DNA of 64,000 nt from Mogibacterium sp. (GCA_024403055.1 JAKSSO010000002.1:1-64000), one strand, 5' to 3'; shown: positions 1 through 9,268, numbered from the stretch's first letter. The notes: generated from the sequence alone by a model not told the origin. Program-made: numbers and translations.

Positions 1-531
1 GCTTCTTTTTCTTCTTACGAGGCGAAAGCCATTAACTTTGATAATGAAACAAAGCGCAGGATCATCGGTGTGCAGGACCACCTCAGAGAGCTGGGACCTG
101 GTAATTTCACACGTGAGGAAAACCTTCATCTGACACTTGCATTTCTTGGTGAAGTGCCGGCAACCCGTCTGGATGAGGTAAAGCGTGCGATGGACGCTGT
201 GACGGTCCGCCGCATGAAGCTGGATTTTGCACACGTCGGATGCTTTGCAAGGGACTCGGAACTGTGGTGGATCGGCGCTGAAGATAACAGAACGCTGTCC
301 GGACTTCAGCGAGCACTTGTTAATGAACTCAGGGCATCAGATCTGCCTGTTGACAGCAAGAAGTTCCGACCGCACATCACGCTGGCGAGAGAGATGCATA
401 TCGGAAGAAGAGATCCGAAAGAACTGCTGCCGGAGACGTTCAGCACAGATGTCAGTGCGATCAGCCTGATGGTGTCTGAGCGGATCAGCGGCAAGCTGAC
501 ATATACAGAAATATACAGAGTAGGAGAGTAA
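1..531 (+). CDS. thpR: RNA 2',3'-cyclic phosphodiesterase (2H/LigT family), 5' end outside window
   Basis: The reading frame is open from base 1, and the residues before the first possible GTG start (base 70) already match the conserved N-terminal strand of the family (AINFDNETK). The true start therefore lies upstream and the gene is partial. Both signature tetrapeptides of the 2H phosphoesterase fold are present: HLTL early (HLTLAFLGE) and HITL late (FRPHITLAR). The two histidines form the catalytic pair that opens 2',3'-cyclic phosphates on RNA ends; the enzyme is cytosolic. It ends one base before the DUF1847 gene, so the two are probably co-transcribed. Family assignment is firm; the physiological RNA substrate is not known for most members. 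Confidence 0.88.
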   Translation, partial: ASFSSYEAKAINFDNETKRRIIGVQDHLRELGPGNFTREENLHLTLAFLGEVPATRLDEVKRAMDAVTVRRMKLDFAHVGCFARDSELWWIGAEDNRTLSGLQRALVNELRASDLPVDSKKFRPHITLAREMHIGRRDPKELLPETFSTDVSAISLMVSERISGKLTYTEIYRVGE

Positions 532-532
532 A

Positions 533-1177
533 ATGGGCGAAAGAAAACTGTCATGTATCGACTGCGGTGTTGTTAACTGTAACCTCATGGAGAGCGAGTT
601 CCCTGCGTTCTGTCTGACAACACACATGGATGAAGAGGTTCTTGCAGATGCAATGTCATGCTATGCAGAAGGAGAGGATAGAAAAATCTCTCAGGTGTCG
701 GCAACAGTCGAGCACGACGGATATCTGCACTGGTGCAGAGTAGAGGAGATAATAGTATTTGCACGTCGCATGGGATATACCAGGCTCGGTATTGCGACCT
801 GTGCAGGCCTGATCGCTGAGAGCCGTAAGCTGGCACTGATACTCAGAAATCACGGATTTGAAGTATACGGTGTGGTATGCAAGTGTGGAACACAGCGCAA
901 GGATTCCATCGGATGTGATCCGGTGTGCAATGAGCTCGGCGAGAACATGTGCAACCCTATTCTTCAGGCTAAGCTTCTCAATGTAGAGAAGACTGATTTC
1001 AACATAGTAATGGGACTGTGCGTCGGACATGACAGCCTGTTCTATAAATATGCAGAAGCCCCTGTAACAACTCTTGTAGCAAAGGACAGAGTCCTCGGAC
1101 ATAATCCTGCTGCAGCGCTGTATCAGGCAGACTTCTATTATAAGAAACTGAAAGAGGACAGTGACGAGCTCAGATAG
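533..1177 (+). CDS. DUF1847 cysteine-rich metal-binding protein
   Basis: 214-residue soluble protein that follows thpR by one base, with a ribosome site (AGGAG) inside the end of thpR. It is rich in cysteine: CIDCG near residue 8, further cysteines near 27 and 43, then CKCG and CDPVC in the middle and a late GLCVGHD motif. This pattern and the length match the DUF1847 family of predicted metal-binding proteins found in anaerobes. The middle part (GYTRLGIATCAGL, then AESRKLALILRNHGFEVYGV) looks like a Rossmann-like sheet. The function of the family is not established; redox or metal handling is inference from the cysteines. No membrane segment is seen. Confidence 0.75.
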   Translation: MGERKLSCIDCGVVNCNLMESEFPAFCLTTHMDEEVLADAMSCYAEGEDRKISQVSATVEHDGYLHWCRVEEIIVFARRMGYTRLGIATCAGLIAESRKLALILRNHGFEVYGVVCKCGTQRKDSIGCDPVCNELGENMCNPILQAKLLNVEKTDFNIVMGLCVGHDSLFYKYAEAPVTTLVAKDRVLGHNPAAALYQADFYYKKLKEDSDELR

Positions 1178-1224
1178 AGCGAAGAACGGTCACAGGCTCT
1201 GAGAGGAAAATGAAGGAGGATAAT

Positions 1225-1893
1225 ATGTTTGTATTCTGGGGAACCGGCTCTGCAGAGGTAATGCAGAAAGTAAGCAGCATAGCTGTAAGAAGTACAGAGA
1301 ATTTCAACTGGACGTTCATATTCATACTTGCAGTTGTGTTCTATGTGTACTGGACAGAAATCAGAAACAAGAACTGGGATGCGGTCGTTGCCGGCCTTGC
1401 TCTTTACGGAGTTCACTGGCTGTACGAGATCGTGAATGCAATTATCGGACATTTTGCAGGATATCCGCTGTGGACCGTATCGAATGAATCGACGACATTT
1501 ATCCTGCTTATAGGCGTATGCTGGGAGCTTTCGATGATGTTCTCACTGGCAGGCATCATATCGTTCAAAATGCTTCCTGACGACAGGAACAAACGTTATT
1601 TCACAAAGAACGGCGGCAAAGGCATCTCCTGCAAGCTCGTCGGTGCGATCGAGATGGCGGCACTTTTCGCTTTGTTCGAATCATTCCTGGCAGGAACCAC
1701 TAACGGATCCTTCCTGTGGGTATACAAATGGTGGGGCGTTCTGCCGGTGTTCATTACAACATACGTGCCATTCTTCCTGGCAAGCAATTATGTTCCGGAC
1801 ATGGGAATAAAGAAGCGCAGAATATTCCTGGCTGCACTGTGGGGTCTTGATGCTCTGCTTCTTGCAATTCTTATTCCTGCAGGGATCATCTAA
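1225..1893 (+). CDS. multi-pass membrane protein of unknown function
   Basis: An upstream ATG at 1210 overlaps the ribosome site AAGGAGG (1212-1218), so the ATG at 1225 is the better start and gives about 222 residues. Roughly six hydrophobic segments are visible: residues ~25-45, 55-75, 90-115, 140-160, 165-185 and 195-218. A basic cytosolic loop (DDRNKRYFTKNGGKG) lies between the third and fourth. I do not recognise the family and no catalytic motif stands out. It follows the DUF1847 gene by about 50 bases and precedes an EamA transporter by six bases, so it probably belongs to that transcription unit. Confidence 0.6.
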   Translation: MFVFWGTGSAEVMQKVSSIAVRSTENFNWTFIFILAVVFYVYWTEIRNKNWDAVVAGLALYGVHWLYEIVNAIIGHFAGYPLWTVSNESTTFILLIGVCWELSMMFSLAGIISFKMLPDDRNKRYFTKNGGKGISCKLVGAIEMAALFALFESFLAGTTNGSFLWVYKWWGVLPVFITTYVPFFLASNYVPDMGIKKRRIFLAALWGLDALLLAILIPAGII

Positions 1894-1899
1894 GATATA

Positions 1900-2802
1900 A
1901 TGCGTAATTTTAAAAACTATTCATTAATAATTGCGGCAGGCTGTCTGTGGGGTACTATCGGACTGTTTGTAAAACTGCTGGAACAGGCAGGTTCATCCTC
2001 GGAATACACGACATTCCTGAGGATGTTCTTTGCATTTGTAATGCTGCTGGTAATTACGCTGATCAGGGATGGAGCGGGAGCATTTAAGACTGACAGAGGA
2101 ACGCTTATATCCTGCATCCTTCTCGGATTTGTGTCGATGTCACTGAATAATCTGTTCTATGCAAGAGCAGTAAGCAGCCTTGGCATGTCTCTTGCTGCGG
2201 CTCTGCTGTACTCGGCACCGATATTCACGAGCATCGAGTCTCGTATCCTTTTCAAGGAACATATCGGCAAAAATAAGATCACAGCGATCGCTCTCAGTGC
2301 GCTCGGCTGTGTGCTGGCGGCAACAGGCGGAAACTTCTCCTCGGTACAGGTCTCCGGCATAGGCATTCTCTTCGGCGTCGGTGCGGCATTCGCATATTCG
2401 ACACAGAACATATTCGGAAGACTGGCGACGAACAAGACGTCCGCTTTCGTGGTATCGACATATCAGTTCATGTTCGCATCGATATTCACACTCCTGGTCG
2501 GCAGGCCGTTCTCGACGGTAGCTGATCCGCTGGATCCGAAAATACTCATGTATGGAGCTCTGTTCGCGCTCATACCTACGACAATCGCATATCTTCTGTA
2601 TTTCAGCGGCGTCAAGGGCATAACAGAGTCGAGCAAGGTACCTGTCATGGCGGCCATGGAACTCGTCGTAGCAACAATTCTGGGCATAGTAGTCTTCAGA
2701 GAGGATTTCTCGGTGATCAGTATTGCGGGAGCACTTCTGATCCTGGTATCGATAGCAATAATGAGCAGAGGCGGCGAAGAAAAAAATGGCGATCCTGAAT
2801 AA
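1900..2802 (+). CDS. EamA/DMT family transporter
   Basis: 300 residues with about ten hydrophobic helices arranged as two EamA repeats. The first starts at the N-terminus (AAGCLWGTIGLFVKLL), the second near residue 150 (ILFGVGAAFAYSTQNIFGR). This is the standard size and layout of the drug/metabolite transporter superfamily, which exports or imports small metabolites such as amino acids or nucleosides through the cytoplasmic membrane. The substrate cannot be told from sequence. No good Shine-Dalgarno sequence precedes the ATG, which starts six bases after the previous stop, so translation may be coupled. The 3' end overlaps the next transporter by 17 bases. Confidence 0.82.
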   Translation: MRNFKNYSLIIAAGCLWGTIGLFVKLLEQAGSSSEYTTFLRMFFAFVMLLVITLIRDGAGAFKTDRGTLISCILLGFVSMSLNNLFYARAVSSLGMSLAAALLYSAPIFTSIESRILFKEHIGKNKITAIALSALGCVLAATGGNFSSVQVSGIGILFGVGAAFAYSTQNIFGRLATNKTSAFVVSTYQFMFASIFTLLVGRPFSTVADPLDPKILMYGALFALIPTTIAYLLYFSGVKGITESSKVPVMAAMELVVATILGIVVFREDFSVISIAGALLILVSIAIMSRGGEEKNGDPE

Positions 2803-4168
2803 TGAGGACAAGAGAAAATCGGCACTGAGAGTCGCGACACTTACGTCGTTTCTGACGACATTCATGAGCAGTGCTCTCAATCTGTCAATACCGGCAATAG
2901 GTGCGGAGTTCAATGCGAATGCAGCTTATGTCGGCTGGATAGTAACTGCGTACACGCTTGTGGTCGCAGCCTTTTGTATTCCGATGGGCAAGATATCGGA
3001 CATGAAAGGCCACGGACGCATGCTCAAGCTGGGGCTGATACTGTTCACTGTAACGACCTTTGCGTGCATGTTCATTCCGAACATGGAGATGTTCATAGCG
3101 GTTCGTGTGATTCAGGGTCTGGCAGCTTCCATGATATTTGCAAATAACAATGCCATATTGCTGAGTGCATATACGGATAGTGAAAGAGGTCGTGTGCTGG
3201 GAATATCTACTGCTGCGACATATATCGGGCTTTCGACGGGACCTGTTATCGGCGGAGTTATCAATCACAATCTGGGCTGGAAATATATTTTCCTGTTCGG
3301 CGGCGTAGTAGCCATTGCGGCAGTAATAACTGCAGTAAGAAAGGTCGAGGACGACAGACCTGAAGCGGCAACAGGACCGATCGACAAAAAAGGAATGGTG
3401 CTTTTCGTACCCATGATACTGGCACTGCTCTACGGCTTCTCGCTGGTCGGTGCGTCGATGTACGCATATGTGCTGCTGGCAGCTGCAATAATTCTGCTTG
3501 CAGTATTTATCCGCATCGAGAAGAATAGTGAAGAGCCGGTACTCAATGTAAGAATGATAGCCAGCGACAGGCAGTTCGCCTGCTCCAATCTGGCGGCATT
3601 GCTCAATTACGGCGCAACATTCGCCATCAGTTATCTGATGAGCATATATCTTCAGATGGTAATGGGATACAGTTCACAGACAGCAGGACTTATACTTGTG
3701 ATAATGCCTTTCATGCAGGCTCTGTTCTCACCTAAGATGGGCAAATTGAGCGACAGCATTGCTCCTTACAAACTGGCAACGGCAGGCATGGTGTGCTGTG
3801 TTGCAACACTGATCGTATTTGCTGTTACACTTCCTGAGAGATCCATCGTATGGGTGATCGCGGCACTTGCGCTGGGTGGATTCGGCTTTGCACTGTTCTC
3901 CTCACCTAATACGAATGCGATAATGTCGCGAGTTGCACCTCAGGACAGAGGGCAGGGCATGGCTGTCGTTTCGACGATGCGGACGGTAGGTCAGTCCTTC
4001 AGCATGTGTATCGTTACGGTGCTGGTCAATCTGAAGCTGGGCGCTCAGACACTGCAAAGCGTTCCTCGGGAGCTGCTGATAGGAACGATGAGGCTGATCT
4101 TCATGGTATTTGCAGGAATTTGTGTGGCGGGTGCAGTGATATCCTCGGCAAGAAGTACACTGGAATAG
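2786..4168 (+). CDS. MFS efflux transporter, DHA2 (EmrB/QacA)-like, 14 helices
   Basis: 460 residues of mostly hydrophobic sequence with about 14 predicted helices. The MFS motif A region between helices 2 and 3 reads GKISDMKGHGRMLKLG, and motif C-like glycine/proline sequence (GPVIGGVI) sits near residue 150. Length and helix number fit the 14-TM drug:H+ antiporter subfamily; drug or metabolite efflux is family inference. The ATG lies inside the end of the EamA gene (17-base overlap), suggesting translational coupling. The stop is followed by a short AT-rich gap and a possible -10 (TATAAT, 4185-4190). Confidence 0.8.
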   Translation: MAILNNEDKRKSALRVATLTSFLTTFMSSALNLSIPAIGAEFNANAAYVGWIVTAYTLVVAAFCIPMGKISDMKGHGRMLKLGLILFTVTTFACMFIPNMEMFIAVRVIQGLAASMIFANNNAILLSAYTDSERGRVLGISTAATYIGLSTGPVIGGVINHNLGWKYIFLFGGVVAIAAVITAVRKVEDDRPEAATGPIDKKGMVLFVPMILALLYGFSLVGASMYAYVLLAAAIILLAVFIRIEKNSEEPVLNVRMIASDRQFACSNLAALLNYGATFAISYLMSIYLQMVMGYSSQTAGLILVIMPFMQALFSPKMGKLSDSIAPYKLATAGMVCCVATLIVFAVTLPERSIVWVIAALALGGFGFALFSSPNTNAIMSRVAPQDRGQGMAVVSTMRTVGQSFSMCIVTVLVNLKLGAQTLQSVPRELLIGTMRLIFMVFAGICVAGAVISSARSTLE

Positions 4169-4199
4169 AATGATAGAAATGCGTTATAATTAAAAAAAT

Positions 4200-4493
4200 A
4201 TGATAATCTTTTGCTTAGGAACCATCATTAATGTTGTTCTGATCATTGCCGGTGCGATGTCAGGAATGCTCAGTATCGATGGTGGCAAACTCACGAGCGG
4301 TCAGTCAATGACACTGCTAGCATCACTGCTCAAGCCGTACGCTACAGATCTTGCCATGAGCTATCTGACGATGGTCGGCTCCATCGTGATATTCTGCATA
4401 GGACTGAATATGGTTTTTGACAAGAAAATGCGCGTTGCCAATCTCATGCCCGCGCTGATAATCGCAGTTATCGCAGCATTTCTGCCGATATAG
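4200..4493 (+). pseudogene. DUF554 membrane protein with an internal deletion
   Basis: 97 residues. The first ~20 residues (LGTIINVVLIIAGAMSGML) match the N-terminal helix of DUF554 proteins. The remainder, from about residue 33 (TLLASLLKPY, then GSIVIFCIGLNMV and VANLMPALIIA), matches the last third of that family. DUF554 proteins are normally about 230 residues, so some 130 central residues are missing while the frame is kept. The ATG is only ten bases after a TATAAT and has no Shine-Dalgarno site, so it would be leaderless if transcribed from there. I read it as a decaying or miniaturised copy; a functional small membrane protein cannot be excluded. Confidence 0.6.
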
Positions 4494-4526
4494 GAGCGAA
4501 AAATATATATAAAAGAAGGAAATATA

Positions 4527-5408
4527 ATGAATGATTACATTGTAAGAGGTATTGCTGCCGGCGGTACGGTCAGAGCGTTTGCAGCAGATACAACAGAGAC
4601 AGTTGCTTATGCGGCTGAGAAACATGAGACATATCCGGTCGTTTCGGCGGCTCTCGGCAGAACTTTAACGGCGGCTGCCATGATGGGCAGCATGATGAAG
4701 GGCGAGGACGACCTGATCACTCTTACGATAAAGGGCGATGGACCTATCGGAAATATCACTGTAACTGCAGACAGTAAGGGTAACGTTAAAGGCTTTGCGG
4801 GCAATCCGATCGTGGATATTCCGCTCAAGGGACCTGCCAAGCTGGATGTGGGCGGCGCTGTAGGAAACGGCACTCTGACCGTAGTGATGGATCTCGGATT
4901 GTCTGAGCCATACAACGGCATGGTCGAACTGCAGACCGGCGAGATCGGCGATGACCTAGCTTATTATTTCACTGTATCGGAGCAGACGCCTTCGGCTGTA
5001 GGACTTGGTGTAATGGTCGATACTGACTGGTCGATCAGGCACTCCGGAGGATTTATCGTTCAGATGATGCCTGATGTTGAAGAGTCAACGATCGAAGCGA
5101 TCGAGGACAGGCTGGCAAATATCTCCAGCGTGACAGACATGCTGGACAGAGGCATGAGTCCGGAGGATATCCTGAAGGAGATCCTTGGGGACCTGGGACT
5201 GGAGATAACTGAGAAAAGTCCGGTACAGTTCCACTGCAACTGCGACAAGGAGCGCGTGTCTTCAGCACTGGCAACTATTCAGACTGCGGATCTGCAGGAG
5301 ATGATCGATGACGGCAAGGAAATCGAAGTAAAATGTTATTTCTGCAACAGCACATATGATTTTACAGTTGAAGAGCTTCAGGAGATCCTGAACAGCAGAC
5401 TGGGATAA
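4527..5408 (+). CDS. hslO: Hsp33 redox-regulated chaperonin
   Basis: 293 residues, the usual length for Hsp33. The C-terminal zinc-switch cysteines are present as CNC (about residues 237 and 239) and CYFC (about 270 and 273). Under oxidative stress these form disulfides, release zinc and turn the protein into a holdase that binds unfolding proteins in the cytosol. The N-terminal core starts with the typical DYIVRGIAAGG and carries VVSAALGRTLTAAAMM. Ribosome site AAGGAA lies 7 bases before the ATG. It stands just upstream of nfnAB; the spacing (28 bases) allows co-transcription. Confidence 0.93.
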   Translation: MNDYIVRGIAAGGTVRAFAADTTETVAYAAEKHETYPVVSAALGRTLTAAAMMGSMMKGEDDLITLTIKGDGPIGNITVTADSKGNVKGFAGNPIVDIPLKGPAKLDVGGAVGNGTLTVVMDLGLSEPYNGMVELQTGEIGDDLAYYFTVSEQTPSAVGLGVMVDTDWSIRHSGGFIVQMMPDVEESTIEAIEDRLANISSVTDMLDRGMSPEDILKEILGDLGLEITEKSPVQFHCNCDKERVSSALATIQTADLQEMIDDGKEIEVKCYFCNSTYDFTVEELQEILNSRLG

Positions 5409-5436
5409 TCATGCAGCTGCACATAAGGAGGGCAAA

Positions 5437-6285
5437 ATGCACAAAATCATTTACAAGAAACAGCTGAGTGATGACATGTTCTGGATGGAATTTGAGGCAC
5501 CATATGTTGCTGCAAAGGCAAAGCCGGGACAGTTCATCATTTTCCGTGTTGACGAGTATGGCGAGAGAGTACCTATCACCATGGCTGACAGCAATAAGGA
5601 AAAAGGAACGATCACGCTTATTTTCCAGGCGGTGGGCAGAAGCACGATGCTGCTTTCTCAGCTGGAAGTCGGTGAATATGTTCAGGATATTGCGGGACCT
5701 CTCGGAAAACCGACCGATGTTGAAGCACGCAAGAGAGTGTGCATTGTCGGCGGAGGAACAGGAAATGCACTCGCTTATCCGATAGCTGCAGGTTTCAAGG
5801 CTGCAGGTGCAACAGTAGATATGATCTCGGGTTTCCGGACCAGTGATCTGATCGTTCTGAAGGACGAGTTCGAATCAGTTGCTAACAATTATTACCTGTG
5901 CACAGATGACGGTTCTGCCGGAGAAAAGGCATTCACAACAGATAAGCTGAAAGCTCTTATAGAAGCCGGCAATGAATATGATGAAGTAATTACGGTCGGA
6001 CCACCTGTCATGATGAAATTTGTTGCAAAGACGACCGAGCCTTATGGCATCCCGACCATAGCTTCGCTTTCTGCACTCATGATAGACGGAACAGGCATGT
6101 GCGGCGGATGTCGTATCAGCTATGAAGGCGAAACGAAATACGTTTGCGTCGACGGACCTGAATTCGATGCGAGCAAGGTCGACTGGGATGTACTGATCGC
6201 TCGTAATGCATATTATGCAGAGGAAGAGAAGGAAGCCAGAGAGCATATCTGCAGACTTACAGGAGGTACCAGACATTATGAATAA
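5437..6285 (+). CDS. nfnA: NADH-dependent ferredoxin:NADP+ oxidoreductase subunit A (NfnA)
   Basis: 282 residues of the dihydroorotate dehydrogenase electron-transfer/sulfide dehydrogenase family: an FAD-binding beta-barrel (PGQFIIFRVDE, RVPITMAD), an NAD-binding domain from about residue 100 (CIVGGGTGNALAYPIA), and a C-terminal [2Fe-2S] site (GMCGGCRISY, then a further cysteine at VCVDGPEFD). With NfnB it forms the electron-bifurcating transhydrogenase that couples NADPH, NADH and ferredoxin, a common redox balancer in clostridial fermentations. The stop codon overlaps the start of nfnB by 8 bases, so subunits are translationally coupled. A good AGGAGG site precedes the ATG. Confidence 0.9.
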   Translation: MHKIIYKKQLSDDMFWMEFEAPYVAAKAKPGQFIIFRVDEYGERVPITMADSNKEKGTITLIFQAVGRSTMLLSQLEVGEYVQDIAGPLGKPTDVEARKRVCIVGGGTGNALAYPIAAGFKAAGATVDMISGFRTSDLIVLKDEFESVANNYYLCTDDGSAGEKAFTTDKLKALIEAGNEYDEVITVGPPVMMKFVAKTTEPYGIPTIASLSALMIDGTGMCGGCRISYEGETKYVCVDGPEFDASKVDWDVLIARNAYYAEEEKEAREHICRLTGGTRHYE

Positions 6286-7660
6286 TCAGATGAATAAAAC
6301 ACCGATGCCTCAGCAGGAACCGAACGTACGCAATAAGAACTTTGACGAGGTGGCACTCGGATACTCAAGAGAGGATGCTGTCAATGAGGCGCAGAGATGT
6401 CTTAACTGCCCTCAACATCCATGCGTAAGCGGGTGTCCTGTTAATGTAAGGATACCTGAGTTTATTGCAAAGGTCGCAGAGGAGGACTTTGACGCGGCCT
6501 ATGAGATACTTACTTCTACGAATTCACTGCCTGCTATTTGCGGCCGTGTATGTCCGCAGGAAAACCAGTGCGAAGGCAAGTGCGTTCGCGGTATCAAGGG
6601 CGAACCTGTAGGCGTGGGAAGACTTGAACGTTTTGTAGCTGACTATCACAGAGAGACAGTCGGACATGCAGGTGTTGAGGCAGTTGCGTGCAACGGCAGG
6701 AGAGTTGCCATCGTAGGTTCCGGCCCGGCGGGTCTGACCTGCGCAGGAGATCTGATCAATCTCGGATATGATGTTACAGTGTTTGAGGCACTTCACAAGG
6801 AAGGCGGAGTGCTTGTTTACGGTATTCCTGAATTCAGACTTCCGAAATCCATTGTAGCATACGAGATAGAAGGACTGGCCAAGAAGGGCGTTAAGTTCGA
6901 ACATAATGTTGTTATCGGTAAATCACTCTACATACAGGATCTGCTCGATGATGGATTTGAAGCGGTTTTCATAGGCACAGGCGCAGGCCTTCCAATGTTC
7001 ATGAACATAGAGGGCGAGAATCTTGTAGGTGTATATTCGGCAAATGAGTATCTGACTAGGATCAATCTGATGAAGGCGTATCTCGATGAGTATGATACTC
7101 CTATAAAGAAGCACGAGAAGGTCGTTATTGTTGGTGCGGGCAATGTTGCAATGGATGCTGCAAGATGTGCCAAGAGAATGGGTGCCGAAGTTCATGTTGT
7201 CTACAGACGTTCCAGAGAGGAAATGCCTGCAAGAAATGAAGAGATAGAGCATGCTGAGGAAGAGGGCATAGAGTTCCATCTTCTCAACAATCCTGTAAGG
7301 ATCATTGGCGACGAGAAGAACCAGGTCACTAAGGTAGAGTGCGTTAAAATGGAACTCGGAGAGCCGGATGCCTCCGGCAGAAGAAGTCCGATCGAGATCC
7401 CGGGAAGCGAGTTTACTATCGATACTGATGCTGTGATCATGGCACTTGGCACCAGACTCAACACTCTTATCTGCAATACCACTGAAGGTCTGGAGCAGAC
7501 ACAGAAGGGCGGGATCAGCGTTGATGAGGAAACAGGCGCAACTTCCATCGAAGGGATCTTTGCAGGCGGTGATGCTGTAACAGGTGCAGCTACAGTTATC
7601 AAGGCAATGGGCGCCGGTAAGAAAGCAGCTGCCGCAATGCACGAGTATCTTTCAAAATAG
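6278..7660 (+). CDS. nfnB: NfnB / GltA-type NADPH-dependent oxidoreductase
   Basis: About 460 residues from the ATG at 6278, chosen because AGGAGG (6261-6266) stands at the right distance and because the family starts near here; the frame itself is open further upstream. The N-terminal domain has two [4Fe-4S] cysteine sets (CLNCPQHPCVSGCP and CGRVCPQENQCEGKC). Two nucleotide-binding folds follow: GSGPAGLTCAGDL for FAD and VVIVGAGNVAMDAARCAKRMG for NADPH. Sequence alone cannot separate NfnB from glutamate synthase small subunits or sulfide dehydrogenase SudA, but the overlap with an NfnA-type gene decides it. The next gene starts about 65 bases downstream. Confidence 0.88.
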   Translation: MNNQMNKTPMPQQEPNVRNKNFDEVALGYSREDAVNEAQRCLNCPQHPCVSGCPVNVRIPEFIAKVAEEDFDAAYEILTSTNSLPAICGRVCPQENQCEGKCVRGIKGEPVGVGRLERFVADYHRETVGHAGVEAVACNGRRVAIVGSGPAGLTCAGDLINLGYDVTVFEALHKEGGVLVYGIPEFRLPKSIVAYEIEGLAKKGVKFEHNVVIGKSLYIQDLLDDGFEAVFIGTGAGLPMFMNIEGENLVGVYSANEYLTRINLMKAYLDEYDTPIKKHEKVVIVGAGNVAMDAARCAKRMGAEVHVVYRRSREEMPARNEEIEHAEEEGIEFHLLNNPVRIIGDEKNQVTKVECVKMELGEPDASGRRSPIEIPGSEFTIDTDAVIMALGTRLNTLICNTTEGLEQTQKGGISVDEETGATSIEGIFAGGDAVTGAATVIKAMGAGKKAAAAMHEYLSK

Positions 7661-7726
7661 CATTCATGAAAACAACAAAACACAGGTGAGTTCACCACTT
7701 TTAGCACGACAAAAAGGAAACATTAC

Positions 7727-9034
7727 ATGGAGCTTAGTCAAATTTTCTTTTTCGTAAGTCAGGCGGTATTCCTTCCGACCTTCATACTGACCACACAGAA
7801 ATTGTTTGTCAAAGACATGAAGCTGGCAGGCTATATCAAGTTTACCCTGATGTCCCCGCTTTTAATATACATTTATTCAATACTGCTGTTTGGCATCGTG
7901 GCGGTATACATGCCATCAGTAAATGTATATAAGCTGTCAGCATACGGAGACATTTTTGCACTGGTTATTTCACTGCTGGTATCTGTACTGTATGCGCATG
8001 AGACCGGGGCCAACAACAAGTCTGCAGCTGTATTTGTATACAACACTTTCTATATGATGGGCATGGTCTTCAATCTGATTTATGACGGATTGCTTTCAGG
8101 CTTCCTGCTGTCGGTCGCTGTTCCAACATTAGTAAGCTACATGTTCTATAAAAACATCACAATGACCTTTGTTAGGGTCGAAACCGGCCTGGTGAAGTTC
8201 CAGCCGGCAATGATGCTGTTGCCTCTGATTGCAGAGGTGATGCTGGTCATGCGGATCCTGCTTCTCATAGCCAACTATCTGGATCCCAAGCTGGCTCCAT
8301 ATGACGAGGCGCTAACTGTATACAGTACGATCTTCGGATATGTAATTCTTCTGTTCCTTTTCATTGCCTGCCTCATGATCTCCGGCGGTCTTAAGCAGGT
8401 CGAGATAATATCGACGCAGAAGGAAAGCCTGCTCCAGGAAAACAAAAGAAATGAGAAGCTGTCTTTGGATATGCTTACGGCTCTTGTAGGGACAATTGAA
8501 GCCAAGGACAAATATACTAACGGACATTCTATAAGAGTTGCAGAATATTCCAGGAAGATCGCAACGAATATGGGACTCAGTGAGAAGGACGTTGATGATG
8601 TGTACAAAATCGCCCTTCTTCACGATATTGGTAAGATCGGTATTCCTGATGAGATAATCATGAAATCAGGCAAACTGACCGAGGAAGAGTATGAGACGAT
8701 CAAGGAGCATCCTCTCACAGGCTCTGAAATTCTGTCCGGGATAGAGGAAATGCCGGAACTGTATATTGGTGCCAAGTATCACCATGAGAGATGGGACGGA
8801 AAGGGCTATCCATGCGGACTAAAGGGCGAAGAAATACCTTTCAAAGCGAGAATTATTTCTGTGGCAGATGCTTACGATGCCATGACTTCCAAGAGAAGTT
8901 ACAGAGATGCTCTTGAAATTGAGGAAGTAAGGAATGAACTTATAAAGGGGAGGGGAACTCAGTTCTTCCCTGAAGCAGCAGATGAAATGCTTAAAATAAT
9001 TTCTGAAGAATCGAGCTATACAACTGAAGCTTAA
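7727..9034 (+). CDS. membrane-bound HD-GYP domain phosphodiesterase
   Basis: 435 residues. The first ~225 residues hold about seven hydrophobic helices that would act as a membrane sensor module. A short coiled linker (QKESLLQENKRNEKL) leads to an HD-GYP domain with the metal-binding HD pair (LLHDIGKIGIPDE) and the diagnostic HHERWDGKGYP. HD-GYP enzymes hydrolyse cyclic di-GMP or related cyclic dinucleotides, so a signalling role is likely. All metal-ligand motifs I can identify are intact (HD, HH, later DAYDAMTSKRSYR), suggesting an active enzyme. The signal sensed by the membrane part is unknown. AAAGGAAA lies about eight bases before the ATG. Confidence 0.88.
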   Translation: MELSQIFFFVSQAVFLPTFILTTQKLFVKDMKLAGYIKFTLMSPLLIYIYSILLFGIVAVYMPSVNVYKLSAYGDIFALVISLLVSVLYAHETGANNKSAAVFVYNTFYMMGMVFNLIYDGLLSGFLLSVAVPTLVSYMFYKNITMTFVRVETGLVKFQPAMMLLPLIAEVMLVMRILLLIANYLDPKLAPYDEALTVYSTIFGYVILLFLFIACLMISGGLKQVEIISTQKESLLQENKRNEKLSLDMLTALVGTIEAKDKYTNGHSIRVAEYSRKIATNMGLSEKDVDDVYKIALLHDIGKIGIPDEIIMKSGKLTEEEYETIKEHPLTGSEILSGIEEMPELYIGAKYHHERWDGKGYPCGLKGEEIPFKARIISVADAYDAMTSKRSYRDALEIEEVRNELIKGRGTQFFPEAADEMLKIISEESSYTTEA

Positions 9035-9086
9035 TGTGATATATTTAACGTAATATTATAGGGGTGCTCTAAACAGGAGGTGCATT

Positions 9087-9152
9087 ATGTTCACAGTATT
9101 AAGCGTAGGTAGCTGGATCGACATCATCCGCAGTTGGCTGAAGAGACACTAA
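9087..9152 (+). CDS. 21-residue amphipathic peptide
   Basis: A short frame with a strong ribosome site (AGGAGG, 9075-9080) seven bases before the ATG. The peptide begins MFTVLSVGSW and ends WLKRH. It alternates hydrophobic and polar residues and has a basic tail (K, R, H), as expected for an amphipathic helix. Such peptides include phenol-soluble-modulin-like peptides, type I toxins and small membrane regulators; none is recognised here. It lies 50 bases after the HD-GYP gene, in a 461-base stretch with no other gene, and about 120 bases before a clear terminator. The coding call rests on the ribosome site and composition only. Confidence 0.4.
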   Translation: MFTVLSVGSWIDIIRSWLKRH

Positions 9153-9268
9153 TTCATGGAATTGGTGACCAATCGGCAGGTTTTAAGAAATTATCACTAA
9201 TTGAGTCTTATGCCAAAACTGATGATAGTGTTAAAACGCTGTATCAATGTTGGTGTTAAGGAAAAGAC

